A stretch of DNA of 11,483 bases from Anaerolineales bacterium (GCA_017999235.1 JAGOBN010000055.1:1-11483), one strand, 5' to 3'. Shown: positions 1-7,921, numbered from the stretch's first letter. A program made the numbers and translations. Notes: generated by a model from the letters alone, not told the origin.

Positions 1-1
1 C

Positions 2-1414
2 TTCTCCACCGCCTCGCTGATCACGCGCACCACCAACGACATCACCCAGGTGCAGATGGTGGTCATGCTGATCATCCGCATGGTCTTCTACGCCCCGCTC
101 ATGGGCATCGGCGGGATCATCCATGTGGTGGGCGAGGACGCGGCCATGTCCTGGCTGATCGGCGTGGCGGTGCTGGTGCTGATCAGCCTGATCCTGGGCG
201 TCATGGCGCTTGCCCTGCCCAAGTTCCAGCTGGTGCAGAAGCTGGTGGACCGCATCAACCTGGTGGCGCGCGAGAACCTGGCCGGCCTGCTGGTCGTCCG
301 GGCTTTCAATATGCAGCCGTTTGAGGAACGGCGTTTTGACAAGGCCAACCAGGACCTGACGGCCGTCAGCCTGTTCGTCAACCGCATCATGGTCGTCATG
401 ATGCCGCTGATGATGCTGATCATGAACAGCCTGATGCTGGCCATCGTCTGGGTGGGCGCCCACCAGGTGGCCGACGCCCAAATGCAGGTGGGCGACCTGA
501 TGGCGTACATGCAGTACGCCATGCAGATCGTGATGTCCTTTCTGATGATGTCCATGCTCTTCATCTTCCTGCCGCGCGCCGCGGTCTCGGGCGACCGCAT
601 CGCCGAGGTGCTGGCCGTGACGCCGTCCATCCGCGACCCGCAGACGCCGCAGGCCTTCCCGGCCCCCTTCCAGGGCGCGGTGGAATTCCGCCACGTCTCC
701 TTCCGCTATCCCGGCGCCGAGGCGGATGCGCTGCACGATATCAGCTTTACGGCGCGCCCCGGCGAGATCACGGGCCTGATCGGGGCGACCGGCGCCGGCA
801 AATCGACCATCGTGAACCTGATCCCGCGCTTCTACGATGTCACCGCCGGGAGCATCCTGGTGGACGGCCTCGACATCCGGGCGGTGACCCAGCACGCCCT
901 GCGCGAGAAGATCGGCCTGGTGCCCCAGAAGAGCAACCTGTTTTCCGGCACCATCGAGAGCAATCTGCGCTACGCCGCGGAAGACGCCAGCGCCGACCAG
1001 CTCCGGACCGCGGCCGAGATCGCCCAGGCGGCGGAGTTTATCGACGCCAAACCGGAAGGCCTGGCGGCCGAGATCGCCCAGGGCGGCGCCAACGTCTCCG
1101 GCGGCCAGAAGCAGCGGCTTTCGATTGCGCGCGCGCTGGTCAAACAGCCGCCGATCTACATCTTTGACGACAGCTTCTCGGCCTTGGACTTGAAGACTGA
1201 CGCCGCGCTCCGCCGCGCGCTCCAGACGCGCACCCACGGCAGCACGCGCCTGATCGTGTCGCAGCGCGTCTCCACCATCAAGAACGCCGAACAGATCATC
1301 GTGCTGGACGAGGGCCGGGTGATCAGCCGGGGCACGCACGCCGAGCTGATGGCGCAGTGCGACATTTACCGCGAGATTGCGCTGTCGCAGTTGAGCCAGG
1401 AGGCGTTGGCATGA
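2..1414 (+). CDS. ABC exporter half-transporter, degenerate-site subunit (5' partial)
   Basis: This is a type IV (MDR-like) ABC exporter half-transporter that acts in the cytoplasmic membrane. The reading frame is open from position 2 (FSTASLITRTTNDITQ), upstream of the first ATG at 50, so the true start lies outside the window. About 470 residues are visible against roughly 580 for the family. The visible part holds most of the membrane domain, including Met-rich helices near 370-570, and then a full nucleotide-binding domain. Walker A is GATGAGKS (782-805), the signature is VSGGQ (1094-1108) and Walker B ends FDDS. The catalytic Glu is replaced by Asp (1169-1171). The H-loop His is replaced by Gln (SQR, 1262-1264). 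Those two changes are known from the non-catalytic subunit of heterodimeric exporters such as TM287/288, BmrCD and LmrCD. The stop overlaps the next start (ATGA at 1411-1414). The substrate cannot be told from sequence. Confidence 0.95.
   Translation, partial: FSTASLITRTTNDITQVQMVVMLIIRMVFYAPLMGIGGIIHVVGEDAAMSWLIGVAVLVLISLILGVMALALPKFQLVQKLVDRINLVARENLAGLLVVRAFNMQPFEERRFDKANQDLTAVSLFVNRIMVVMMPLMMLIMNSLMLAIVWVGAHQVADAQMQVGDLMAYMQYAMQIVMSFLMMSMLFIFLPRAAVSGDRIAEVLAVTPSIRDPQTPQAFPAPFQGAVEFRHVSFRYPGAEADALHDISFTARPGEITGLIGATGAGKSTIVNLIPRFYDVTAGSILVDGLDIRAVTQHALREKIGLVPQKSNLFSGTIESNLRYAAEDASADQLRTAAEIAQAAEFIDAKPEGLAAEIAQGGANVSGGQKQRLSIARALVKQPPIYIFDDSFSALDLKTDAALRRALQTRTHGSTRLIVSQRVSTIKNAEQIIVLDEGRVISRGTHAELMAQCDIYREIALSQLSQEALA
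1398..1403 (+). promoter_or_regulatory. Strong Shine-Dalgarno site deciding the start of the second ABC subunit
   Basis: A perfect AGGAGG lies 7 bases before the ATG at 1411 and inside the last codons of the preceding gene. It supports a start at 1411 rather than the in-frame ATG at 1357, which would add 18 residues encoded inside the upstream gene. Four ATG codons follow in a row (1411-1422), so the exact initiating Met among them is not certain. Confidence 0.85.
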
Positions 1415-3282
1415 TGATGATGGGACGGCCCGGACAACACGGCGGCGGCGGCCCAATGCGCGGCGGCCCGATGGCGGCGATGCTGAAGGGCGATACGGCC
1501 CGCAATTTCCGCGGGACGATGATCAAGCTGATCAACTACCTCGGCAAGTACAAACCCGCGGTGGCGAGCGTGCTGGTGTTCGCCATCGCTTCCACCGCCG
1601 CCAATATCGCCGGCCCCAAGCTGCTGGGCCAGGCGACCACCAAGCTCTTTGAGGGCGTGCTGGCGCAGCTGGCCGGCACCGGCGGCATCGATTTTGAGGC
1701 CATCGGCCAGATCGTGGCCGGCACGCTGGCGCTCTATCTGGTCTCGACGGCCTTTGCCTACCTGCAAGGCTGGATCATGGCCGATGTCTCCACCAACATC
1801 GCCTACCGCCTGCGCCGGGATATCTCCGAAAAGATCAACCGGCTGCCGCTCAAGTATTTTGACGGCACCACCCACGGCGAGGTGCTCTCGCGCATCACCA
1901 ACGACGTCGATACCGTCAACCAGACGCTCAGCCAGAGCCTGACCCAGATCATTACCTCGGTGGTCACCGTGCTCGGCGTGCTGGGGATGATGTTTTCGAT
2001 CAACTGGCTGATGACGCTGGTGTCTCTGCTGATCATCCCCTTGTCCATGGTGGTGGTCGGGCTGATCGTCAGCCAGTCGCAGAAGTTCTTCAAGCAGCAG
2101 CAGGATTACCTGGGGCACGTCAACGGCCATGTGGAGGAGATGTACAGCGGCCACCTGGTGATGAAGGCCTTCAACGGCGAGGCCGCCAGCATCGCCAAGT
2201 TTGACCAGTCCAACGGCCACTTGTACACGGCCGCCTGGAAATCCCAGTTCCTGTCCGGGCTGATGATGCCGATCATGATGTTTATCGGCAACCTGGGCTA
2301 TGTGGCGGTGGCCATCCTGGGCGGCTGGCTGGCGGTGCGGGGCGCCATCACCGTCGGCGATATCCAGGCCTTCATCCAGTACGTGCGCTCGTTCACGCAG
2401 CCGATCACGCAGCTCGCCAACATCTCCAACATCCTCCAGCAGACGGCGGCGGCGGCCGAGCGGGTGTTTGAGTTTCTGGAAGAAGGCGAGGAAGCGCCGG
2501 ACCCCGCCGCGCCCGTGCCGGTGACCCAGGCGGAGGGCCACGTGGAGTTCGCGGACGTGCACTTCGGCTACAGCCCGGACAAGATCGTGATCAACGCTTT
2601 CTCGGCCGTGGCGCACCCCGGCCAGAAGGTGGCCATCGTCGGCCCAACCGGGGCCGGCAAGACTACCATCGTCAAGCTGCTGATGCGCTTCTACGACGTC
2701 AACAGCGGCGCCATCCGGGTGGACGGCCACGACCTGCGCGACTATACGCGCCGCGATCTGCGCCAGCTGTTTGGCATGGTCCTGCAGGACACTTGGCTCT
2801 ACAACGACACGATCATGGAGAACATCCGCTATGGCCGGCCGGGCGCCACCGACGCGGAAGTTATCGCCGCCGCCCAGGCCGCGCACGTGGACCACTTCGT
2901 CCACACCCTGCCGGACGGCTACCACATGGTCCTAAACGAAGAGGCCTCCAACATCTCGCAGGGGCAGATGCAGCTCCTGACCATCGCCCGGGCGGTGCTG
3001 GCCGACCCCAAGATTCTGATTCTGGACGAAGCCACCAGTTCCGTGGACACGCGCACCGAGATCTTGATCCAGCGCGCGATGGACAAGCTGATGGCCAACC
3101 GCACCAGCTTTGTGATCGCCCACCGGCTGTCCACCATCCGCGACGCCGACCTGATCCTGGTCATGCGCCACGGCGATATCGTGGAGCAGGGCACGCACCC
3201 GGAGCTGCTGGCCCAGGGCGGCTTCTACGCCGAACTGCACAACAGCCAGTTTGAACTTCGGGAGCCGAGCAGCGCGGTCTGA
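1411..3282 (+). CDS. ABC exporter half-transporter, catalytic subunit of the heterodimer
   Basis: This 623-residue half-transporter has a membrane domain (about residues 45-345) followed by a nucleotide-binding domain. It begins with a Met/Gly-rich cytoplasmic leader (MMMMGRPGQHGGGGPMRGG), a feature I associate with the LmrD/TM288-like side of heterodimeric exporters. Walker A is GPTGAGKT (residues 411-418). Walker B is LILDEA with an intact catalytic Glu at 540, and the H-loop His is intact at 571 (AHR). The signature is altered to ISQGQ (515-519) instead of LSGGQ. This is the mirror image of the upstream subunit: the degenerate ATP site pairs that subunit's Walker A, Asp and Gln with this ISQGQ, and the competent site pairs this subunit's Glu and His with the upstream VSGGQ. 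The gene is translationally coupled by a 4-base overlap and followed by a terminator. The function is drug, lipid or peptide export; the substrate is unknown. Confidence 0.95.
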   Translation: MMMMGRPGQHGGGGPMRGGPMAAMLKGDTARNFRGTMIKLINYLGKYKPAVASVLVFAIASTAANIAGPKLLGQATTKLFEGVLAQLAGTGGIDFEAIGQIVAGTLALYLVSTAFAYLQGWIMADVSTNIAYRLRRDISEKINRLPLKYFDGTTHGEVLSRITNDVDTVNQTLSQSLTQIITSVVTVLGVLGMMFSINWLMTLVSLLIIPLSMVVVGLIVSQSQKFFKQQQDYLGHVNGHVEEMYSGHLVMKAFNGEAASIAKFDQSNGHLYTAAWKSQFLSGLMMPIMMFIGNLGYVAVAILGGWLAVRGAITVGDIQAFIQYVRSFTQPITQLANISNILQQTAAAAERVFEFLEEGEEAPDPAAPVPVTQAEGHVEFADVHFGYSPDKIVINAFSAVAHPGQKVAIVGPTGAGKTTIVKLLMRFYDVNSGAIRVDGHDLRDYTRRDLRQLFGMVLQDTWLYNDTIMENIRYGRPGATDAEVIAAAQAAHVDHFVHTLPDGYHMVLNEEASNISQGQMQLLTIARAVLADPKILILDEATSSVDTRTEILIQRAMDKLMANRTSFVIAHRLSTIRDADLILVMRHGDIVEQGTHPELLAQGGFYAELHNSQFELREPSSAV

Positions 3283-3307
3283 GCCAACCGGCAGCGCCGC
3301 CTCTCCC

Positions 3308-3340
3308 AGCCGGCCCCGCGGGGCCGGCTTTTTTCTTTTC
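3308..3340 (+). terminator. Intrinsic terminator after the ABC exporter operon
   Basis: A 22-base perfect palindrome (3308-3329, arms AGCCGGCCCC and GGGGCCGGCT) is followed directly by TTTTTT and then CTTTTC. It starts 26 bases after the stop of the second ABC gene. A GC-rich stem plus a U-tract is the classic Rho-independent form. It separates the exporter operon from the glycosyltransferase operon. Confidence 0.9.
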
Positions 3341-3359
3341 GCCGGCCGCCCGCCCGGCT

Positions 3360-3388
3360 TCGACACGGCGCCCGACGTGGGTTATCAT
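3360..3388 (+). promoter_or_regulatory. Candidate sigma-70 promoter for the glycosyltransferase/GpgS operon
   Basis: A -35-like TCGACA (3360-3365) and a -10-like TATCAT (3383-3388) each match the consensus at 5 of 6 bases. They are 17 bases apart, just past the upstream terminator. The implied start near 3395 gives an untranslated leader of about 107 bases before the ATG at 3502. The rest of 3389-3487 is GC-rich, and I see no riboswitch-like or ORF-like structure in it that I can defend. The motif match is by eye only. Confidence 0.5.
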
Positions 3389-3501
3389 GCCGAGGTCCCG
3401 GCCGGCCGAGCGCCATCCCCCCGCACAGGCGCGCGGCTTGACGCTGTCCCCGCGCCGCCGGCCGCCAGCGCCCTGCTGCCCATCTCGAAAGGTGGTCCCG
3501 C

Positions 3502-4845
3502 ATGACGACGCATCCCCGGTCCATCGGTTTCATCTCCACGCGCTTCGCCGGCACCGACGGCGTCTCGCTCGAGACCGCCAAATGGGCGGCCGTCCTGGCC
3601 GAGCTCGGCCACACCTGCTTCTACTTCGCCGGCCAGTGCGACCGGCCGGCCGGCCGCAGCCGGGTGGTGCCGGAGGCCTTCTACCGGCATCCCGCCATCG
3701 ACGCGCTCAACCAGGTGGCGTTCGCCGGCGGCTGGGCCACGGCCGCGGAGGCCCGCGCCGCCCGCCCCGAGCTGGCCGGCCTGTACCAGGATTTCTTCTC
3801 CATCTACGTCCGGCCGCCGCGCGTCACCCGCCAGATCCAGGAACTCAAGGACCATCTGAAGGAGCACCTGTACGCCTTCGCCCAGGATTTCGGCCTGGAA
3901 CTGCTCATCGTCGAGAACGCCCTGACCATCCCGCTCAACCTGCCGCTGGGCCTGGCGCTCACCGAGTTTATCGCCGAGACCGGCTATCCCGTCATCGCCC
4001 ACCACCATGACTTCCACTGGGAGCGCCAGCGGTTCATGGTCAACTGCGTGCGCGATTACATCGCCGCCGCCTTCCCGCCCAATCTGCCGTCCATCCGCCA
4101 CGTCGTCATCAACACGGTGCAGGCCGGCCAGCTGGCCGAGCGCCTGGGGGTGACCTCGCGCGTCATCCCGAACGTGATGGACTTTGACCATCCGCCGGCG
4201 CCGCCCGACGACTACGCCCGCCGGGCGCGCGCGGATCTGGGGGTGCGGCCGGGCGAGTTCTTCCTGCTCCAGCCCACCCGCATCATCCAGCGCAAGGGCA
4301 TTGAACACGCCATTGAGCTGGCGCGCCGGCTGGGCCGGCCGGCCCGCCTGGTGATCTCGCATGCCTCCGGCGACGAGGGCGATGAGTACGAACAGCGCGT
4401 GCGCGAGTATGCCCAGCTGCTCAACGTCGAGGTGGCCTTCGAAGCCGAGATCGTCCAGGACGAGCGCGGCCAGACGCCGGCCGGCCGGCGCATTTACACC
4501 CTCGGCGACGTTTACCCGCACGCCGATCTGGTGACTTACCCCTCCACCATCGAGGGCTTCGGCAACGCCTTTCTGGAGGCGCTCTACTATCGGCGGCCCA
4601 TCGTGGTCAACAACTACTCGATCTACGAGGTGGATATCAAACCCAAGGGCTTTCGGGTGGTCTGGTTCGACGGCTTTATCAGCGAGGCGGCCCTGGCCGA
4701 AACGCGGCTGGTGTTGGAGCGGCCGGAAGTGGCGGCGGTCTGGGCCGAGCAGAACTACGCGCTGGCGCGCCGGCATTTCTCATTTACGGTCCTGCGCCGG
4801 CGGCTGGAAGCCCTGTTGGCCGATTGTTTTGGCTATGCGGATTAA
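3502..4845 (+). CDS. GT4-family glycosyltransferase (GT-B fold)
   Basis: This 447-residue retaining glycosyltransferase of the group 1/GT4 type probably acts in the cytoplasm. The N-terminal Rossmann half starts IGFISTRFAGTDGVSLETAK, where the GTDGVSLE stretch fits the glycine-rich loop of the family. A histidine cluster HHHD lies at 167-170. The C-terminal nucleotide-sugar half has QRKGIEHAIELA, with Arg264 and Lys265 in the usual phosphate-contact position, and the E(x7)E motif E351-GFGNAFL-E359. I see no membrane segment or signal peptide. The ATG at 3502 has an AAAGGTGG ribosome site about 6 bases upstream. It is the first gene of the operon with a second GT4 and GpgS, so a sugar transfer to a glucosylglycerate-type acceptor (for example a mannosylglucosylglycerate-like route) is possible. 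This is inference: GT4 donor and acceptor specificity cannot be read from the sequence. Confidence 0.9.
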   Translation: MTTHPRSIGFISTRFAGTDGVSLETAKWAAVLAELGHTCFYFAGQCDRPAGRSRVVPEAFYRHPAIDALNQVAFAGGWATAAEARAARPELAGLYQDFFSIYVRPPRVTRQIQELKDHLKEHLYAFAQDFGLELLIVENALTIPLNLPLGLALTEFIAETGYPVIAHHHDFHWERQRFMVNCVRDYIAAAFPPNLPSIRHVVINTVQAGQLAERLGVTSRVIPNVMDFDHPPAPPDDYARRARADLGVRPGEFFLLQPTRIIQRKGIEHAIELARRLGRPARLVISHASGDEGDEYEQRVREYAQLLNVEVAFEAEIVQDERGQTPAGRRIYTLGDVYPHADLVTYPSTIEGFGNAFLEALYYRRPIVVNNYSIYEVDIKPKGFRVVWFDGFISEAALAETRLVLERPEVAAVWAEQNYALARRHFSFTVLRRRLEALLADCFGYAD

Positions 4846-4860
4846 GGCGGAGGCCGGCGC

Positions 4861-6090
4861 GTGAACATCGCCTTGTTGCATTACTCGGTCCCGCCTGTGG
4901 TGGGCGGCGTGGAAAGCGTGCTGGCGCAGCAGGCGCGCGTCTTGGCCGCCGCCGGCCATGCGGTGCGGCTGGTGGCGGCGCGCGGCGATCAGACCGATCC
5001 CGCCATCCCCTTGCGGCGCGTGCCGCTCGCGGATTCGCGCCAGCCGGAGGTCCTGCGCGTCAAAGCCGAGCTGGACGCCGGCCGGGTCCCGCCCGCGTTC
5101 GCGGACCTGCAGGCGCAATTGGAGGCCGCTCTCGGCGCGGCGCTGGCCGGCGTGGACGCGCTCATCGCCCACAACGTGTGCTCGCTCAACAAAAACCTGC
5201 CGCTGACCGCCGCGTTGCGGGCCTTGCACGGCCGGCCGGGCTTCCCGCGCCTGATCCTGTGGCATCATGACCTGGCCTGGACCGCGCCGCGCTATCAGCC
5301 GGAACTGCACCCCGGCTGGCCGTGGGATTTGCTGCGGACCGCCTGGCCGGGCGCCGTCCAGGTGGTGATCTCGGAGCTGCGGCGGGGGGAATGGGCGGCG
5401 CTGACCGGCCTGGCGCCGGAGGCCATCCACGTCATCCCCAACGGCCTGGACCTGGCCGCTTTGCACAAGCTGGAGCCGCAAACACAGGCGCTGGCGCGGC
5501 AGCTGAACCTCTGGGCGGCGGACCCGCTCCTGCTCCTGCCCGTGCGCGTCACGGCGCGCAAGAACATCGAGCTGGCCGTGCGCGTGCTGGCGGAACTGCG
5601 CGCCGGCGCCTTCCCCCACGCGCGCTTGGTGGTGACCGGCCCGCTCGGGCCGCACAACCCCGCCAACCAGGGCTATTTTCAAGAGCTGCGCGCCCTGCGC
5701 GCCGGCCTGGGTTTGGAGGCGTCCGCCCACTTCCTGGCCGAACATGTGGAAGCCTGGCTGCCCGACGCCGTGATCGCGGATTTTTATCGGCTGGCGGACG
5801 CGCTGTTCCTGCCCAGCCGCGAGGAGGGCTTTGGGCTGCCCATCCTGGAAGCCGGCGCCGCGCGCCTGCCCATCTTTTGCGCCGATATCGCGCCCCTGCG
5901 GACGTTGGCCGGGGACGCCGCCGTGTATTTCCACCCGGCGGCGCCGCCGGCCGAGGTCGCGCGGCAGGTCGTGGACCGGCTGCGGACAGATCCGATTTTC
6001 CGTTTAGCCCGCCTGGTGCGGACTGCGTACACTTGGGACGGCATCTACGCCCGTTACCTTGCGCCCTTGTTGTTGGGAGAAGCACGATGA
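4861..6090 (+). CDS. GT4-family glycosyltransferase (GT-B fold), second in operon
   Basis: This 409-residue protein begins at a GTG, 15 bases after the previous stop, with a GGCGGAGG ribosome site 7 bases upstream. The N-terminus MNIALLHYSVPPVVGGVES is the typical GT4 opening with its GGVE loop. WHHD (134-137) parallels the HHHD of the preceding enzyme, which suggests the two are distant paralogues. IPNGLD (around 192-197), ARKN with Arg233 and Lys234, and E322-GFGLPIL-E330 mark the nucleotide-sugar half. No membrane segment is seen. The stop overlaps the start of the next gene in ATGA (6087-6090), so it is translationally coupled to the GpgS fusion. The shared operon argues for a role in the same glycoside pathway, but the donor sugar and acceptor are not determined. 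Confidence 0.9.
   Translation: MNIALLHYSVPPVVGGVESVLAQQARVLAAAGHAVRLVAARGDQTDPAIPLRRVPLADSRQPEVLRVKAELDAGRVPPAFADLQAQLEAALGAALAGVDALIAHNVCSLNKNLPLTAALRALHGRPGFPRLILWHHDLAWTAPRYQPELHPGWPWDLLRTAWPGAVQVVISELRRGEWAALTGLAPEAIHVIPNGLDLAALHKLEPQTQALARQLNLWAADPLLLLPVRVTARKNIELAVRVLAELRAGAFPHARLVVTGPLGPHNPANQGYFQELRALRAGLGLEASAHFLAEHVEAWLPDAVIADFYRLADALFLPSREEGFGLPILEAGAARLPIFCADIAPLRTLAGDAAVYFHPAAPPAEVARQVVDRLRTDPIFRLARLVRTAYTWDGIYARYLAPLLLGEAR
6075..6080 (+). promoter_or_regulatory. Ribosome-binding site deciding the start of the Usp-GpgS gene
   Basis: GGGAGA sits 6 bases before the ATG at 6087 and supports that start. The frame stays open upstream to 5322, but that extension overlaps the conserved C-terminal half of the GT4 gene in another frame and reads as low-complexity Arg/Ala/Gly sequence. 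A second ATG at 6093 is possible but further from the ideal spacing. Confidence 0.7.
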
Positions 6091-7910
6091 CGATGAATCG
6101 TAAAGCGCTTTTCGCGTCCCTGCGCCGCGTCTGGGTGCCGGTGGTTTGGGGGAGTGAGTGTCCGGCTGCCGTTCAGGCTGCCCGCAGCCTGGCGGAGACC
6201 GTCACCCTGGTGGGGGTGGTCCGGCTGGCGGCGGATGAGCCGCTCAGCAGCGGCGCCGGCAAGGCGCGCGAAATCCGGCGGCGGATGCGGGAGCTGGCGG
6301 GCACCGAGGCCGGCCGGACGCGCCACTCCGTGATCGTCTCGCATCAGCCGTGGGCGGAGCTGGTGGCCCTGATCCAGGCGGAGACCCCGGACCTGTTGGT
6401 GCTGAACTGGGCCCAGGATCCGGAAGCGCTGGGCGTGACGGTGACCGATCTGCTGGCGCGGGCGCCCTGCGATGTGGCGCTGGTGCGCGGGCCGCTGGCC
6501 GGCGGTGACTTTCCGGCCAGCCCGCGCCGGCTGTTGGTGCCCATGCGCGGCGGCCCGTATGCGGAGCTGGCCCTGCGGCTGGGCCTCAAACTGCGGCCGG
6601 CGCATTTGACGGCCCTGCACCTGCGCCTGGCCGGCGATTCCAGTTCGGAGGCCCCGTACGCGGGTTTGGAGCGCGTCCTGGCCCGCCTTCCGGATGTGGA
6701 AGCCCGCGCCCTCACCACCGCGGATGTGGCCCGCACGCTCCTGGACGAGGCGCGGCAGTGTGATTTGATCATCATGGGCGCGGCCGCGCGGGCGCCGCAT
6801 CCGGCCACCGTGCTCGGCCCGGTGGGCGACCGGGTGCTGAAAGAAGCGCCGGCCGCGGTGGTGGTGGTGAAAACGCGCCGGCCGATGCCGGAGCTGTTGA
6901 ATGATGAAATGGTCGGCACGCAGGCCATCTCCATCCTGGTGGATAAGTGGTTCGCGGAAAACACCTTCCACGCCGACGAGTTCGCGGATTTGCGCCAGCT
7001 GGCGGCGCTCAAACAGGCGCAGGGGTTGACCATCAGCCTGGCCCTGCCGGCGCTCAACGAAGCCGAGACGGTGGGCAATGTGATCCGCACCCTCAAGCGG
7101 GCGCTGATGGATGAGGTGCCGCTGCTGGATGAGATCGTCTTAATCGACTCAAACTCCACCGACCGCACCCGCGCCATCGCCGCCAAGCTGGGGGTCCCGG
7201 TCCACATTCATCAAGAGCTGCTGCCGGAGCTGGGCGCCCGGCGCGGCAAGGGCGAGGCGCTCTGGAAGAGCCTGTTGGTGACGCGCGGCGATATCGTGGC
7301 CTGGGTGGACACCGACATCGTCAACATCCATCCGCGCTTTGTGTACGGCATCCTGGGGCCGCTGCTGCTGACCCCGCGCATCCAGTTTGTGAAGGGCTTC
7401 TACCGCCGGCCGATCAAGGTGGGCGAAAAGATCCAGGCCGGCGGCGGCGGGCGGGTGACCGAACTGACCGCCCGGCCGCTGCTGAATTTGTTTTACCCGG
7501 AGCTCTCCGGCGTGGTCCAGCCGCTGGCGGGGGAATACGCCGGCCGGCGCAGCGCCCTGGAGCAGTGCGCGTTTTTCTCCGGCTACGGCGTGGAGATCGG
7601 ACTGCTGATTGATATGTTTGAACGCTTTGGCGCGATGGGCATCGCCCAGGTGGACCTGTTGGAGCGCATCCACCACAATCAGTCGCTGGAGGCGCTGAGC
7701 AAGATGTCGTTCGCCATCATCCAGGCCGTGATGCGGAAGCTGGAGCGCCACTACGAGCGCGATTTTGTGGCCGACGTCAACAAGACCATGAAGCTCATCC
7801 GGCACGCGGACGGCGGCTACTTTTTGGATGTGGAGGAGATTGCCGAGCGGGAGCGGCCGCCCATGCTGAGTGTGCCGGAGTATCAGGCGCGTCAGGGGAA
7901 ACGCGGCTGA
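6087..7910 (+). CDS. gpgS: Universal-stress-protein tandem fused to glucosyl-3-phosphoglycerate synthase
   Basis: The C-terminal part (about residues 278-600 of 607) matches GpgS (GT81, GT-A fold). GpgS transfers glucose from an NDP-glucose to 3-phosphoglycerate, the first step to glucosylglycerate or to the primer of methylglucose polysaccharides. Visible marks are LPALNE (320-325), IDSNSTD (353-359), GKGEALW (387-393), the metal-binding D408-T-D410, FVKGFYRRP, GGGRVTELTARPLLN, QPLAGEYAGRR and the late His in RIHHNQ (529-532). The N-terminal 270 residues are unusual. They contain two alpha/beta repeats resembling Usp domains (about 14-135 and 147-263). The second ends DLIIMGAAARAP then GPVGDRVLKEAPAAVVVVK, as Usp proteins do, although the ATP-loop G-x2-G-x9-G spacing is not clean. 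Stand-alone GpgS enzymes are normally much shorter. The gene is coupled to the GT4 upstream. No phosphatase gene is nearby. Confidence 0.9.
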   Translation: MTMNRKALFASLRRVWVPVVWGSECPAAVQAARSLAETVTLVGVVRLAADEPLSSGAGKAREIRRRMRELAGTEAGRTRHSVIVSHQPWAELVALIQAETPDLLVLNWAQDPEALGVTVTDLLARAPCDVALVRGPLAGGDFPASPRRLLVPMRGGPYAELALRLGLKLRPAHLTALHLRLAGDSSSEAPYAGLERVLARLPDVEARALTTADVARTLLDEARQCDLIIMGAAARAPHPATVLGPVGDRVLKEAPAAVVVVKTRRPMPELLNDEMVGTQAISILVDKWFAENTFHADEFADLRQLAALKQAQGLTISLALPALNEAETVGNVIRTLKRALMDEVPLLDEIVLIDSNSTDRTRAIAAKLGVPVHIHQELLPELGARRGKGEALWKSLLVTRGDIVAWVDTDIVNIHPRFVYGILGPLLLTPRIQFVKGFYRRPIKVGEKIQAGGGGRVTELTARPLLNLFYPELSGVVQPLAGEYAGRRSALEQCAFFSGYGVEIGLLIDMFERFGAMGIAQVDLLERIHHNQSLEALSKMSFAIIQAVMRKLERHYERDFVADVNKTMKLIRHADGGYFLDVEEIAERERPPMLSVPEYQARQGKRG

Positions 7911-7921
7911 CCGGCGCGCGC

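Noticed and set aside
1366..2925. Long minus-strand open frame (519 codons) opposite the second ABC gene
   Set aside because: It is an antisense shadow: His/Asp/Val-rich low-complexity protein with no family marks, opposite a gene with all ABC motifs.
3438..3443. TTGACG as an alternative -35 for the glycosyltransferase operon
   Set aside because: No -10-like hexamer lies 16-18 bases downstream; that stretch is almost pure G/C.
3389..3490. Riboswitch or attenuator in the leader of the glycosyltransferase operon
   Set aside because: The leader is GC-rich and will fold, but I see no known riboswitch core, leader peptide or second terminator.
3385..4776. Long minus-strand open frame (463 codons) opposite the first GT4 gene
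   Set aside because: High GC makes long antisense frames common; the translation is low complexity and the plus-strand GT4 gene is clear.
4780..5934. Minus-strand open frame (384 codons) opposite the second GT4 gene
   Set aside because: Gln/Arg/Gly-rich shadow with no recognisable domain; the plus strand encodes conserved GT4 motifs.
5322..6086. In-frame 255-codon extension upstream of the Usp-GpgS gene
   Set aside because: It overlaps the conserved half of the GT4 gene in another frame, is Arg/Ala/Gly-rich, and a ribosome site with an ATG at 6087 gives a better start.
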